Positions 1 to 5,290 are shown, counted from the stretch's first letter. The stretch: DNA of 6,341 nt from Actinomycetota bacterium (GCA_009700815.1 WLLG01000135.1:1-6341), one strand, 5' to 3'. A program made the numbers and translations. Notes: a model not told the origin generated them from the letters alone.

Positions 1-19
1 AAAGTGGCTCCCAAGACAT
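1..19 (-). CDS. Possible 5' end of a gene downstream of recF (partial)
   Basis: An ATG on the minus strand (19-17) opens a frame reading MSWEPL before the window ends. An AGGGAG at 36-31 lies 11 nt upstream and could be its ribosome binding site, a little far but acceptable. The recF stop is 25 nt upstream, so it would be the next gene in the dnaA-dnaN-recF unit. In Actinomycetota this slot is commonly filled by a DUF721/DciA-like protein, the presumed replicative-helicase loader. That identity is inference from gene order only: six residues are too few to recognise a family. Confidence 0.3.
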
Positions 20-44
20 ACCCGACCGTACTCCCTGGCGCCCG

Positions 45-1154
45 CTACTCGTTTACTTCGTGGCCAGTAGCCATCTCTGGAAGGCGACGAGTACTTGAGG
101 CAATGTGAATCTCTTGGGCCGCAACGACCTCAGGTGGCAGCCCCGAAGCGGTAGACAACAATGTCTGTCCCTGGGGAAGGGACCGCAACAACGCAGCTGA
201 CCGGTACGGATCGAGCTCAGAGAACACATCGTCAAGTAGGAGAACCGGTGCTGTTTTGGTCACCTCTAGGACGAGTCGGTGAGCGGCTAGTCGGAGTGCG
301 AGAGCAATTGATCGTTGTTCACCTTGGGATGCGTGCGTGCGTGCCGGCATGGCATTGAGTTCAAGGAATAGATCATCTCGATGTGGTCCAACAAGCGTCA
401 ACCCTCGCCGGAGCTCATCACTTCGAACAGCGTGTAATGCAGCCGCAAGACCACCTGGCCGCCAGGGCGCTTCGTAGCGTAACTCTGTGGCTGCCCGATC
501 GGAAGCTACATCTGTATAGGCCTGCCGCACGAGGGGTGCGAGTTGTTCGACTAGCTCCGACCGCAGGTCGGCAAGCTTTTCACCACTCTCCACAAGTTTG
601 GTGTCCCATACCTCGAGGGTGAACTCAGCTGCCTCATCGAGACGTCCTCTGCTTTGTTTGAGTAATGCGTTGCGCTGACGCAGGGATTTCTCGAACTCGG
701 ATCTGATCCCATGATGCTTCGGATCCAAGGTCACTAAGAGCTGATCGAGATAATTCCGTCTGCCAGCCGGTCCCCCCTTGACCATCTCAAGGTCGTCAGG
801 TGAGAACACGCTGACTCGCAGTGCGGTGTTCAGATCGCTGCTTCGTACAACTCGCTGCTTATTCACCAAAACCCGGTTTCGTCCAGTGCGCAGCAGCTCA
901 GCCTCGATCAGTTGTTCGCGCTGAACTTCGAGGACTTCTCCGCGCACCACGGCCTGGGATGCACCGGCACGGATCATCGCGTCGGTTGGAGCCCCTCGAA
1001 AGGATTCAAGCAGCGCCAGATACGAGACTGCTTCTAACAAATTAGATTTACCAACACCGTTTGGTCCCAGAACCGCACAGATTCCCGATGTCAGCTCCAA
1101 ATCTACTGATTCATATGACCGGTAATCCTTGAGCCATAAATGGCGAAGGTGCAT
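45..1154 (-). CDS. recF: DNA replication and repair protein RecF
   Basis: A 369-residue SMC/ABC-like ATPase of normal RecF length. RecF works in the cytoplasm with RecO and RecR, helping load RecA at single-strand gaps and stalled forks. The Walker A motif GPNGVGKS is at residues 30-37. The N-terminal beta-rich lobe continues to about 120 and is followed by the family segment SPDDLEMVKGGPAGRRNYLD (118-137). A coiled, charged arm spans roughly 150-215. The C-terminal part carries VGPHRDD (255-261), the ABC signature ASQGE (275-279) and the Walker B/D-loop LLLDDVFSELD (305-315), so all ATPase elements are intact. The ATG at 1154 starts the expected MHLRHLWLKDYR. It lies 21 nt after the dnaN stop with a modest GAGCAGG upstream, implying co-transcription with dnaN. 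The stop is TAG at 47-45. I see nothing truncated or unusual. Confidence 0.96.
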   Translation of the reverse strand: MHLRHLWLKDYRSYESVDLELTSGICAVLGPNGVGKSNLLEAVSYLALLESFRGAPTDAMIRAGASQAVVRGEVLEVQREQLIEAELLRTGRNRVLVNKQRVVRSSDLNTALRVSVFSPDDLEMVKGGPAGRRNYLDQLLVTLDPKHHGIRSEFEKSLRQRNALLKQSRGRLDEAAEFTLEVWDTKLVESGEKLADLRSELVEQLAPLVRQAYTDVASDRAATELRYEAPWRPGGLAAALHAVRSDELRRGLTLVGPHRDDLFLELNAMPARTHASQGEQRSIALALRLAAHRLVLEVTKTAPVLLLDDVFSELDPYRSAALLRSLPQGQTLLSTASGLPPEVVAAQEIHIASSTRRLPEMATGHEVNE

Positions 1155-1175
1155 GTTGCCTGCTCGAAATCAGAC

Positions 1176-2276
1176 TCAGGTAACTCGAACTGGCATCAGC
1201 AAGTACAAGAAGTCCCCAGAATCAACTGGACGTAACAATGCCGGCTTGAGTCCATCTACGGTCCCGAGAGTGATTTCGTCGCCGGGCGTGACCTCTAGGC
1301 CATCGATCAAGTACTCAGGATTGAATGCAACCTGAAGTTCTTCACCTGAATAGATCGCATCCATTTGTTCTGAAGCCTCACCAACGTCTGGCGTGGTGGC
1401 CCGTAGTTCCAAGGAATCCGCTGCCATGGTCAGGCGAATTGGTGTATTGGGATCGCGTGCCATCAACCGGACTCTCTTGACTGCTGCAAGGAGCGCTAGC
1501 CGCTCAACTTGTAGTCGATTGGGTTGCGAATCGGGGATGAGATTTTCATAATTCGGGAACTCACCTTCGATCAACTTGGTGCTGAGTCGAAGGGTTCCCA
1601 CTTCAAACGAAATGTCGCGATCGCCGAGGGTGACCTTCACATCGTCTTCCTCGGTAAGAAAGCGAGAAAGTTCATTGAGTGCTCGAGAGGGCACGATGAC
1701 TTTTTCGCCGACAGGCAACTGAGTCGTGCCAGGAAGATCCCGCACCACGAGTCGATACGAATCAGTCGAGACCATTCGCAAGCCAGTTCCCTCGGTGGTG
1801 AGCAATACACCCGTCAGGATTGGTCGTGATTCGTCATTTGAGGCTGCCTTGACTACCTGACGAAGACCCTCAGCTAGATCGCCGGCACCAAGTGTGATGG
1901 GCTCACCATCTAGATCAGCAGCCGAAGGGTATTCCTCGGCTGGACTCATATTGCACTCAAAGTTTGAGCGACCAGAACTGATGCGAGCCCGACCATCTTC
2001 GAATTCGGTATCGATCTCTACGGCTCCACTTTCGAAGGAACGAACAATGTCGTTGATCAACTTCGCAGGCAGAACAGCTACTCCATCAGTCTCTCCACCG
2101 ACGGTAATGACACTCGTGATAGTGATTGATAAGTCGCCACCTGTGACGGTGAGTTGATTTCCAACCAAGTGGAGGCGCAAATTGCCGAGAATCGGATTGG
2201 ATGGCCGTGGTGATGTTGCGCGTTGAGCGAGCCCCAACGCTTCTGACAATTCTTCGCGTTCACAACGAAATTTCAC
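1176..2276 (-). CDS. dnaN: DNA polymerase III beta sliding clamp
   Basis: A 366-residue beta clamp of normal length. It forms a dimeric ring around DNA and tethers the replicative polymerase and other partners. Three repeated clamp domains fit the length (about 1-120, 121-245, 246-366). Recognisable segments are NPILGNLRL (27-35), ESRPILTGVLL (149-159), STDSYRL (170-176), EGEFPNY (237-243), FNPEYLIDGL (318-327) and the C-terminal LLMPVR (359-364), which forms part of the partner-binding cleft. The start codon is GTG (2276-2274), giving MKFRCERE, with GGGGAAAG about 10 nt upstream. No better in-frame start is apparent. It sits between the presumptive origin and recF and reads away from the origin. 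The TGA stop is 21 nt before recF. The segment GGDLSIT (46-52) replaces the more common TDLE-type wording, a mild family variation. Confidence 0.96.
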   Translation of the reverse strand: MKFRCEREELSEALGLAQRATSPRPSNPILGNLRLHLVGNQLTVTGGDLSITITSVITVGGETDGVAVLPAKLINDIVRSFESGAVEIDTEFEDGRARISSGRSNFECNMSPAEEYPSAADLDGEPITLGAGDLAEGLRQVVKAASNDESRPILTGVLLTTEGTGLRMVSTDSYRLVVRDLPGTTQLPVGEKVIVPSRALNELSRFLTEEDDVKVTLGDRDISFEVGTLRLSTKLIEGEFPNYENLIPDSQPNRLQVERLALLAAVKRVRLMARDPNTPIRLTMAADSLELRATTPDVGEASEQMDAIYSGEELQVAFNPEYLIDGLEVTPGDEITLGTVDGLKPALLRPVDSGDFLYLLMPVRVT

Positions 2277-2302
2277 GATTACTCGCTTTCCCCACTACTG
2301 GC

Positions 2303-2320
2303 GTCTTTTTGTTATTCATC
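2303..2320. other. T-rich candidate duplex-unwinding tract
   Basis: This 18-bp stretch next to the TAG triplets is the most AT-rich part of the gap (GTCTTTTTGTTATTCATC). It lies on the far side of the triplets from the DnaA-box-like site, where unwinding would spread in the trio model. It is short compared with typical unwinding elements, so the assignment rests mainly on its position. Confidence 0.4.
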
Positions 2321-2326
2321 CAGTGG

Positions 2327-2335
2327 TAGTAGTAG
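2327..2335 (+). promoter_or_regulatory. Candidate DnaA-trio element (TAG x3)
   Basis: Three consecutive TAG triplets on the plus strand are followed by the 7-nt spacer TTGGGCC and the box-like TGTGGATTG (2343-2351). Read 3' to 5' from the box, this gives box, GC-rich spacer, then GAT-GAT-GAT, the order described for DnaA-trios, onto which DnaA is loaded as a filament on one strand. The triplets border the T-rich tract. The nearest box carries two mismatches, which lowers confidence. Confidence 0.55.
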
Positions 2336-2342
2336 TTGGGCC

Positions 2343-2351
2343 TGTGGATTG
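2343..2351 (-). promoter_or_regulatory. DnaA-box-like site
   Basis: TGTGGATTG on plus, which is CAATCCACA on minus. It matches TTATCCACA at seven of nine positions, including the invariant ATCCACA end. It is the box nearest the TAG triplets and is the plausible nucleation point for a DnaA filament. Confidence 0.5.
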
Positions 2352-2389
2352 TGGGAAACCTAGTGCAGGCCAGAGACTGTATGGGTGGG

Positions 2390-2398
2390 CTGTCCACA
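2390..2398 (+). promoter_or_regulatory. DnaA-box-like site
   Basis: CTGTCCACA differs at one position from TTGTCCACA, the form preferred in high-GC actinobacteria. Its orientation is opposite to the box at 2343-2351, 38 bp away. A weaker relative, TAATCCACT, follows at 2410-2418 with two mismatches. Confidence 0.55.
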
Positions 2399-2464
2399 AC
2401 CCGATTTGGTAATCCACTAGACAGCTTTGAAATTTCATCGATGTCTGTGTATGAGCAGTGTTGT

Positions 2465-2479
2465 TTCAGATTCTGAATC
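2465..2479. repeat. Two overlapping short palindromes
   Basis: TTCAGA-T-TCTGAA (2465-2477) and GATTC-T-GAATC (2469-2479) are perfect inverted repeats that share bases. They lie 5 bp before the tandem array. They could be a small protein-binding site, but palindromes this short also arise by chance. Confidence 0.3.
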
Positions 2480-2483
2480 ACAT

Positions 2484-2545
2484 CGCGATCCCGCTCCCAT
2501 CGCGGTCGCGATCCCGCTCCCATCGCGGTCGCGATCCCGCTCCCA
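2484..2545. repeat. 23-bp tandem repeat array, about 2.7 copies
   Basis: Two identical 23-bp units occupy 2484-2506 and 2507-2529. A third identical for 16 bp (2530-2545) then diverges. Each unit contains CGCGAT, a C-rich CCCGCTCCC and ATCGCGGT. Unit junctions form the inverted repeat ATCGCG-GT-CGCGAT (2499-2512 and 2522-2535). The first unit begins inside the perfect palindrome ATCGCGAT (2482-2489). The array starts 31 bp beyond the dnaA stop and is much more GC-rich than its surroundings. It has no T-run typical of an intrinsic terminator, and its sequence is unlike DnaA boxes. Its role is unknown: candidate binding array, mRNA structure between dnaA and dnaN, or recent slippage product. 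Confidence 0.9.
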
Positions 2546-2575
2546 ACGGCCTGGGTATGACCACTTGTGTAGTCA

Positions 2576-3994
2576 TCATCGAGCCAGGATCTGTTGGATG
2601 AGCAGAGTGACGTCGTCGTAGGTTTTGCGACGCTCTTGCATCAGGTTCGAGATTTTGTCGTAAGCGTGGATCACTGTGGTGTGATCACGTCCACCAAATT
2701 CCTTGCCGATTTGCGGATAGGAGAGGTCAGTAAGTTCTCGACAGACATACATGCCAACTTGTCGGGCATGTACTAAGTCACGGGTCCGACTCTTGCTGCG
2801 GAGCTGTTCCACTTCTACGCCAAACATCTCTGCTGTTTTTTCGCTGATATAACTAGCAGTGATTTGCCGGGGTTTCGTGGCACTGATGGAGTCGGCAAGG
2901 ATGATTTCAGCAAGTTCTACTGTCAGTTGCTCATTATTGAGTGCAGCGTAAGCACTGACTCGGATGAGTGCACCTTCGAGTTCACGGATGTTGTAGGTGA
3001 TATTGGTAGCAATGAACTCAAGTACGTCAGCGGGAACCTTTGTGTTCGACTGCTCACCCTTTTTGAGCAGAATAGCCAGCCGGGTCTCGAAGTCGGGTGG
3101 CTGAATATCGGTGATGAGGCCCATCTTGAATCGACTACGAAGCCGATCTTCAAGGGTTGCTATCGCATCTGGTGGCCGATCCGAGGACAAAACGATCTGT
3201 CGTTGAGCCTCGTGCAGGGTGTTGAAAGTATGAAAGAACTCTTCCTGTAGCTGCTCCTTCCCTTCCATAAACTGAATGTCGTCTACGAGTAGAACGTCGA
3301 TCTCTCGGTATCTCCGCTTGAATTCAGGCTGCGAGTTCTTGCGAATAGCGTCAACGAACTCGTTGAGCAGAGTCTCTGTGGAGAGATAGCGAACTTTGTA
3401 CTGCGGGTAGTTCTCGCGGACGTAGTTGGCAATGGACTGCAGCAGATGCGTTTTGCCGAGGCCAGCGTCCCCGTAGACAAACAAAGGGTTGTAGCTGCGC
3501 GCTGGTGTTTCGGCAACTGACAGGGCTGCGGCGTGTGCGAAGCGGTTGGATTGGCCAATAACGAAGGTGTCAAAGGTGTAGCGGCGCGCAGCATTGGCTT
3601 GTGGAGCCGCTCCTGTAGATGACCCGGCTGTCACAGCGGCGGCTTCGTTAGATACAGATCCGTTCTGTGATTCGGCGGACTCTGGCTCTGGTTGCAGTGT
3701 GTCAATCTCGACTTCGATAACCAGGGTGAGATCGGGATATCCGGCGTCTGTCAAAGCAGAGAGCAGCAGTTCGACATAGCGCTGTTCGATACGCTGGCGG
3801 ACCAATTGACTCGGAACCGAGACTGTCAGAATGTCGTCAACGATCTCGATTCCAGTCATATCCTGAAAAGTCGAACTCCAGACGCTGTCGCTAACTTGAA
3901 GTGCGAGCAAGGGTGCAGCAGAGGCCCAGATCTTTGCTCCCTCTCCTCCCAATGTTGCCTTCTTCCCTCGGGGTTGTGCAGCGTTGTTGAACAA
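2576..3994 (-). CDS. dnaA: Chromosomal replication initiator protein DnaA
   Basis: A 472-residue (or 458, see below) initiator with all four domains. It binds DnaA boxes at the origin, oligomerises with ATP, opens the duplex and recruits the helicase. Domain I covers about 20-95. A low-complexity domain II linker runs to about 137. The AAA+ core carries Walker A GDAGLGKT (175-182), Walker B LLVDD (235-239), sensor I around LSSDRPP (269-275), the arginine-finger region RLRSRF (284-289) and sensor II NIRELEGAL (335-343). Domain IV ends with the DNA-contacting RDHTTVIHA (436-444). The longest frame starts with TTG at 3994, bounded by a stop seven codons upstream, but has a weak binding site. A second in-frame TTG at 3952 has AGAAGG 5 nt upstream and would still place the domain I Trp near residue 9. 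I list the longer form; the shorter is at least as likely. The stop is TGA. Confidence 0.96.
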   Translation of the reverse strand: MFNNAAQPRGKKATLGGEGAKIWASAAPLLALQVSDSVWSSTFQDMTGIEIVDDILTVSVPSQLVRQRIEQRYVELLLSALTDAGYPDLTLVIEVEIDTLQPEPESAESQNGSVSNEAAAVTAGSSTGAAPQANAARRYTFDTFVIGQSNRFAHAAALSVAETPARSYNPLFVYGDAGLGKTHLLQSIANYVRENYPQYKVRYLSTETLLNEFVDAIRKNSQPEFKRRYREIDVLLVDDIQFMEGKEQLQEEFFHTFNTLHEAQRQIVLSSDRPPDAIATLEDRLRSRFKMGLITDIQPPDFETRLAILLKKGEQSNTKVPADVLEFIATNITYNIRELEGALIRVSAYAALNNEQLTVELAEIILADSISATKPRQITASYISEKTAEMFGVEVEQLRSKSRTRDLVHARQVGMYVCRELTDLSYPQIGKEFGGRDHTTVIHAYDKISNLMQERRKTYDDVTLLIQQILAR

Positions 3995-4067
3995 ATACTC
4001 AGTGCTCGGATGCTACTGCTTAGAAAACTTGCCTAGAACCAAGCTAAAACTCTGCTGTAGTCTGATT

Positions 4068-4076
4068 CCGTCCACA
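4068..4076 (+). promoter_or_regulatory. Degenerate DnaA box
   Basis: CCGTCCACA matches TTGTCCACA at seven of nine positions. It is the first of three sites starting exactly 12 bp apart. Confidence 0.5.
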
Positions 4077-4079
4077 ACT

Positions 4080-4088
4080 ACGTCCACA
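4080..4088 (+). promoter_or_regulatory. Degenerate DnaA box
   Basis: ACGTCCACA matches TTGTCCACA at seven of nine positions. It has the same orientation as the site at 4068 and is 3 bp from the next. Confidence 0.5.
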
Positions 4089-4091
4089 CTC

Positions 4092-4100
4092 TGTGGATAA
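4092..4100 (-). promoter_or_regulatory. Consensus DnaA box
   Basis: TGTGGATAA on plus is TTATCCACA on minus, a perfect match to the high-affinity DnaA box. It lies about 100-140 bp upstream of the dnaA start candidates and points opposite to its two neighbours. It may serve autoregulation of dnaA or act as part of the origin. Confidence 0.85.
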
Positions 4101-4173
4101 CTTCGTCGCTCTAAAGTCTGTAAACGCTAGTGAGTGGCCAAGGTCCTAGCAAATTGAGTGGTGACTTTTGTCC

Positions 4174-4209
4174 CACTGGATTAACCATTGGATTAGCCAT
4201 TGGATTAGA
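4174..4209. repeat. Three 12-bp direct repeats (iteron-like)
   Basis: Contiguous units are CACTGGATTAAC (4174-4185), CATTGGATTAGC (4186-4197) and CATTGGATTAGA (4198-4209). All share TGGATTA. The core resembles the GTGGATTA in the degenerate DnaA sites of the dnaA-dnaN gap, so they could be weak DnaA sites in helical near-register. They could also be operator repeats for another regulator of rpmH or dnaA. Confidence 0.85.
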
Positions 4210-4212
4210 TAG

Positions 4213-4242
4213 TTGCTAGAGCGAGGCTGAGCAACCTATCCT
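4213..4242 (+). promoter_or_regulatory. Weak candidate promoter for rpmH
   Basis: TTGCTA (4213-4218) and TATCCT (4237-4242) are separated by 18 bp. Each matches four of six positions of the sigma-70-type hexamers. It lies directly after the 12-bp repeats and would give a leader of roughly 170 nt. The assignment is tentative. Confidence 0.25.
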
Positions 4243-4370
4243 CTGGAGTCCGGGTGTCCCCGGGGCAACTATTCGCGTTCTGCTTTCGAACCAATGCCGT
4301 TAGCGTCCGGTAAACCGACGACGCTTGCCCCAGGTAGCCGGCCTGCTTAGTGGACTCATCTACTGATCAG

Positions 4371-4398
4371 GTTCATGGAGCAGATGAACAATCTGTTC
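4371..4398 (+). promoter_or_regulatory. Mutually exclusive hairpins in the rpmH leader
   Basis: GTTCAT (4371-4376) can pair with ATGAAC (4384-4389) around a 7-nt loop. GAACA (4386-4390) can instead pair with TGTTC (4394-4398). CAGAT (4381-4385) and ATCTG (4391-4395) are also complementary. The structures share bases and end about 10 nt before the rpmH binding site. They could act as a leader switch, but the stems are short. Confidence 0.3.
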
Positions 4399-4417
4399 GT
4401 AGTCTTTTGGAGTTTCT

Positions 4418-4552
4418 GTGAAGCGTACCTACCAGCCGAACGAACGACGCCGTGCCCGTAAGCATGGCTTTCGCCACCGTATGTCCGACCGCGCTGGTCG
4501 AGCCATCATTAAGTCAAGGCGCCGCAAGGGCCGTCAGCGTCTGTCTGCCTGA
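4418..4552 (+). CDS. rpmH: 50S ribosomal protein L34
   Basis: This 44-residue protein has the family sequence MKRTYQPNERRRARKHGF followed by RHRMSDRAGRAIIKSRRRKG and a short tail. It is very rich in Arg and Lys, as expected for this small 23S rRNA-binding protein of the large subunit. The start codon is GTG (4418), preceded by GGAG (4409-4412) with 5-nt spacing. No ATG can replace it, because the conserved MKRTYQPN begins exactly here. It heads the plus-strand cluster, and its TGA stop overlaps the inferred rnpA start. It lies divergent from dnaA, its usual place. Confidence 0.97.
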   Translation: MKRTYQPNERRRARKHGFRHRMSDRAGRAIIKSRRRKGRQRLSA

Positions 4553-4941
4553 TCGACCGGATACACGAGCGTGCAGTCTTCCGGGAGTTCGGCCGAGGCG
4601 CAGTTCGGTCCCGTAGCGGGCCACTTACGGTGGTCAGAGCGAGCCCGACAGGAAGAGCGCGGCCGGCTTTGGCGTTTGCCATCTCCCGCAAAGTTGGCAA
4701 TGCGGTGGTTAGAAACCGCCTCCGCCGCCAGATTCGACATGCTGCAGTGCAGTTGGAACAGGCGAATGTGTTTGAATCAGCGCCCTATTTGGTCATTGTT
4801 CACCCCCCTGCTGTTGGGTGCTCAATGAAAGAGCTTAGAGGCAACCTGCAAGAAGCTTTGAGTAAGCAGGTAGTTCTCAGCAAGCAAACAGGTACCGGAA
4901 CTAGTGATTCCAGCCCAGAACCCGATCGTTTTGAGAGATGA
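4549..4941 (+). CDS. rnpA: Ribonuclease P protein component, probable CTG start
   Basis: RnpA is the protein cofactor of RNase P, which binds the catalytic RNA and pre-tRNA leader during 5' maturation of tRNAs. The signature SRKVGNAVVRNRLRR (residues 46-60 from the CTG) is the RNR motif. The preceding IDRIHERAVFREFG and RSRSGPLTVV match the family N-terminus. The frame is closed upstream by TAA at 4510. Between that stop and GTG 4630 there is no ATG, GTG or TTG. The GTG start gives only 103 residues and removes the conserved first strands and helix. Starting at CTG 4549 gives 130 residues, reads (M)IDRI, and overlaps the rpmH stop as CTGA, suggesting translational coupling. ATC 4552 and ATA 4561 are other non-standard options. 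No close Shine-Dalgarno is visible. The C-terminal 30 residues are a variable, polar tail. Confidence 0.9.
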   Translation: MIDRIHERAVFREFGRGAVRSRSGPLTVVRASPTGRARPALAFAISRKVGNAVVRNRLRRQIRHAAVQLEQANVFESAPYLVIVHPPAVGCSMKELRGNLQEALSKQVVLSKQTGTGTSDSSPEPDRFER

Positions 4942-4954
4942 TACGAGTGAACCG

Positions 4955-5290
4955 ATGACAGTTGGAACGCAATCAGAAGTGGTTGATGCGTTAACTATCA
5001 GACCTTCTCTTGTCGCTCGCGCTTGTTTAACGGTCATTCGCTTCTATCAGCTCGCCCGAGAAGGCCGACCCTCGCCCTGTCGGTTTACACCAAGTTGTTC
5101 GACCTATGCAGCAGAGGCAGTGCAGCAACATGGAGCGTTGCGGGGATCCGTGCTGGGGCTTCGGCGGTTACTACGTTGCCAGCCTTGGGGCGGTCAGGGC
5201 TATGACCCCGTTCCAGGTTCTACGAACGCTACCTGTCTCGATCACCCTTCAACTCCTGTCCCCCAGCCACCCAGCCAGAAGGCCTGCTGA
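4955..5290 (+). CDS. yidD: Membrane protein insertion efficiency factor YidD
   Basis: A 111-residue member of the YidD (DUF37/haemolytic domain) family. These small membrane-associated proteins help YidC-dependent insertion. The core runs from IRFYQ (28-32) through the cysteine motif SPCRFTPSCSTYA (40-52) to RCQPWGGQGYDPVP (74-87). The three conserved cysteines (42, 48, 75) are present. The N-terminal helix LVARACLTVIRFYQ is amphipathic and hydrophobic, as in the family. About 25 residues at each end extend beyond the core, and the tail is Pro- and Ser-rich. ATG 4955 is chosen because it lies 13 nt after the rnpA stop. GTG 4904 would add 17 residues, overlap rnpA and add nothing conserved. 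The binding site for ATG 4955 is weak (GAGTGA). The stop overlaps the yidC start by one base. Confidence 0.93.
   Translation: MTVGTQSEVVDALTIRPSLVARACLTVIRFYQLAREGRPSPCRFTPSCSTYAAEAVQQHGALRGSVLGLRRLLRCQPWGGQGYDPVPGSTNATCLDHPSTPVPQPPSQKAC

Larger units (their letters stand above)
2277..2575. other. dnaA-dnaN intergenic region, candidate oriC
   Basis: A 299-bp non-coding stretch. From the dnaN side it holds a T-rich tract (about 2303-2320), TAG repeated three times (2327-2335), a GC-rich spacer, a DnaA-box-like 9-mer (2343-2351), further box-like 9-mers (2390-2398, 2410-2418), two overlapping small palindromes (2465-2479) and a GC-rich tandem array (2484-2545). In Streptomyces and Mycobacterium the origin lies in this gap. 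The trio-spacer-box arrangement matches the published basal unwinding pattern of bacterial origins. A hand count of 2581-3240, just to the right, gives 189 G and 143 C on the plus strand although dnaA is read from the minus strand. This fits plus-strand leading synthesis starting to its left. Function as oriC is inferred. Confidence 0.7.
3995..4417. other. dnaA-rpmH divergent intergenic region
   Basis: A 423-bp non-coding region from which dnaA and rpmH are both transcribed outward. It contains three DnaA-box-like 9-mers at 12-bp pitch (4068-4100) on the dnaA side, three 12-bp direct repeats (4174-4209) in the middle, small GC-rich inverted repeats around 4250-4263, and a leader with alternative hairpins just upstream of rpmH. 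I recognise no RNA gene and no convincing protein-coding frame. Both promoters must lie here, but neither is unambiguous by eye. Confidence 0.8.

Noticed and set aside
2260..2523. Minus-strand open frame across the dnaA-dnaN gap
   Set aside because: It is assembled from the tandem repeats and origin motifs, overlaps the dnaN start, has no recognisable domain, and its tract of Tyr codons is just the TAG triplets read in reverse.
2484..2545. CRISPR-like or terminator reading of the 23-bp repeats
   Set aside because: The units are contiguous with no unique spacers, so this is not CRISPR. The hairpins are not followed by a T-run on either strand, so this is not an intrinsic terminator.
2864..3250. 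Plus-strand open frame of 128 codons inside dnaA
   Set aside because: It is the antisense shadow of the conserved AAA+ domain of dnaA. Similar antisense frames inside recF, dnaN and yidC were discarded for the same reason.
4092..4130. dnaA promoter with TTTACA as -35 element on minus
   Set aside because: TTTACA (4123-4118) is a fair hexamer, but the correctly spaced -10 position falls in the DnaA box and matches poorly, so I do not call it.
4375..4461. Small plus-strand frame of 28 codons (MEQMNNLFVV...) in the rpmH leader
   Set aside because: It has a weak binding site, overlaps rpmH out of frame, and its peptide resembles nothing I know. It could be a leader peptide, but there is no positive evidence.
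4630..4941. RnpA beginning at GTG 4630 (103 residues)
   Set aside because: It would delete the conserved N-terminal strand and helix that are encoded in frame just upstream, so it is kept only as a fallback start.
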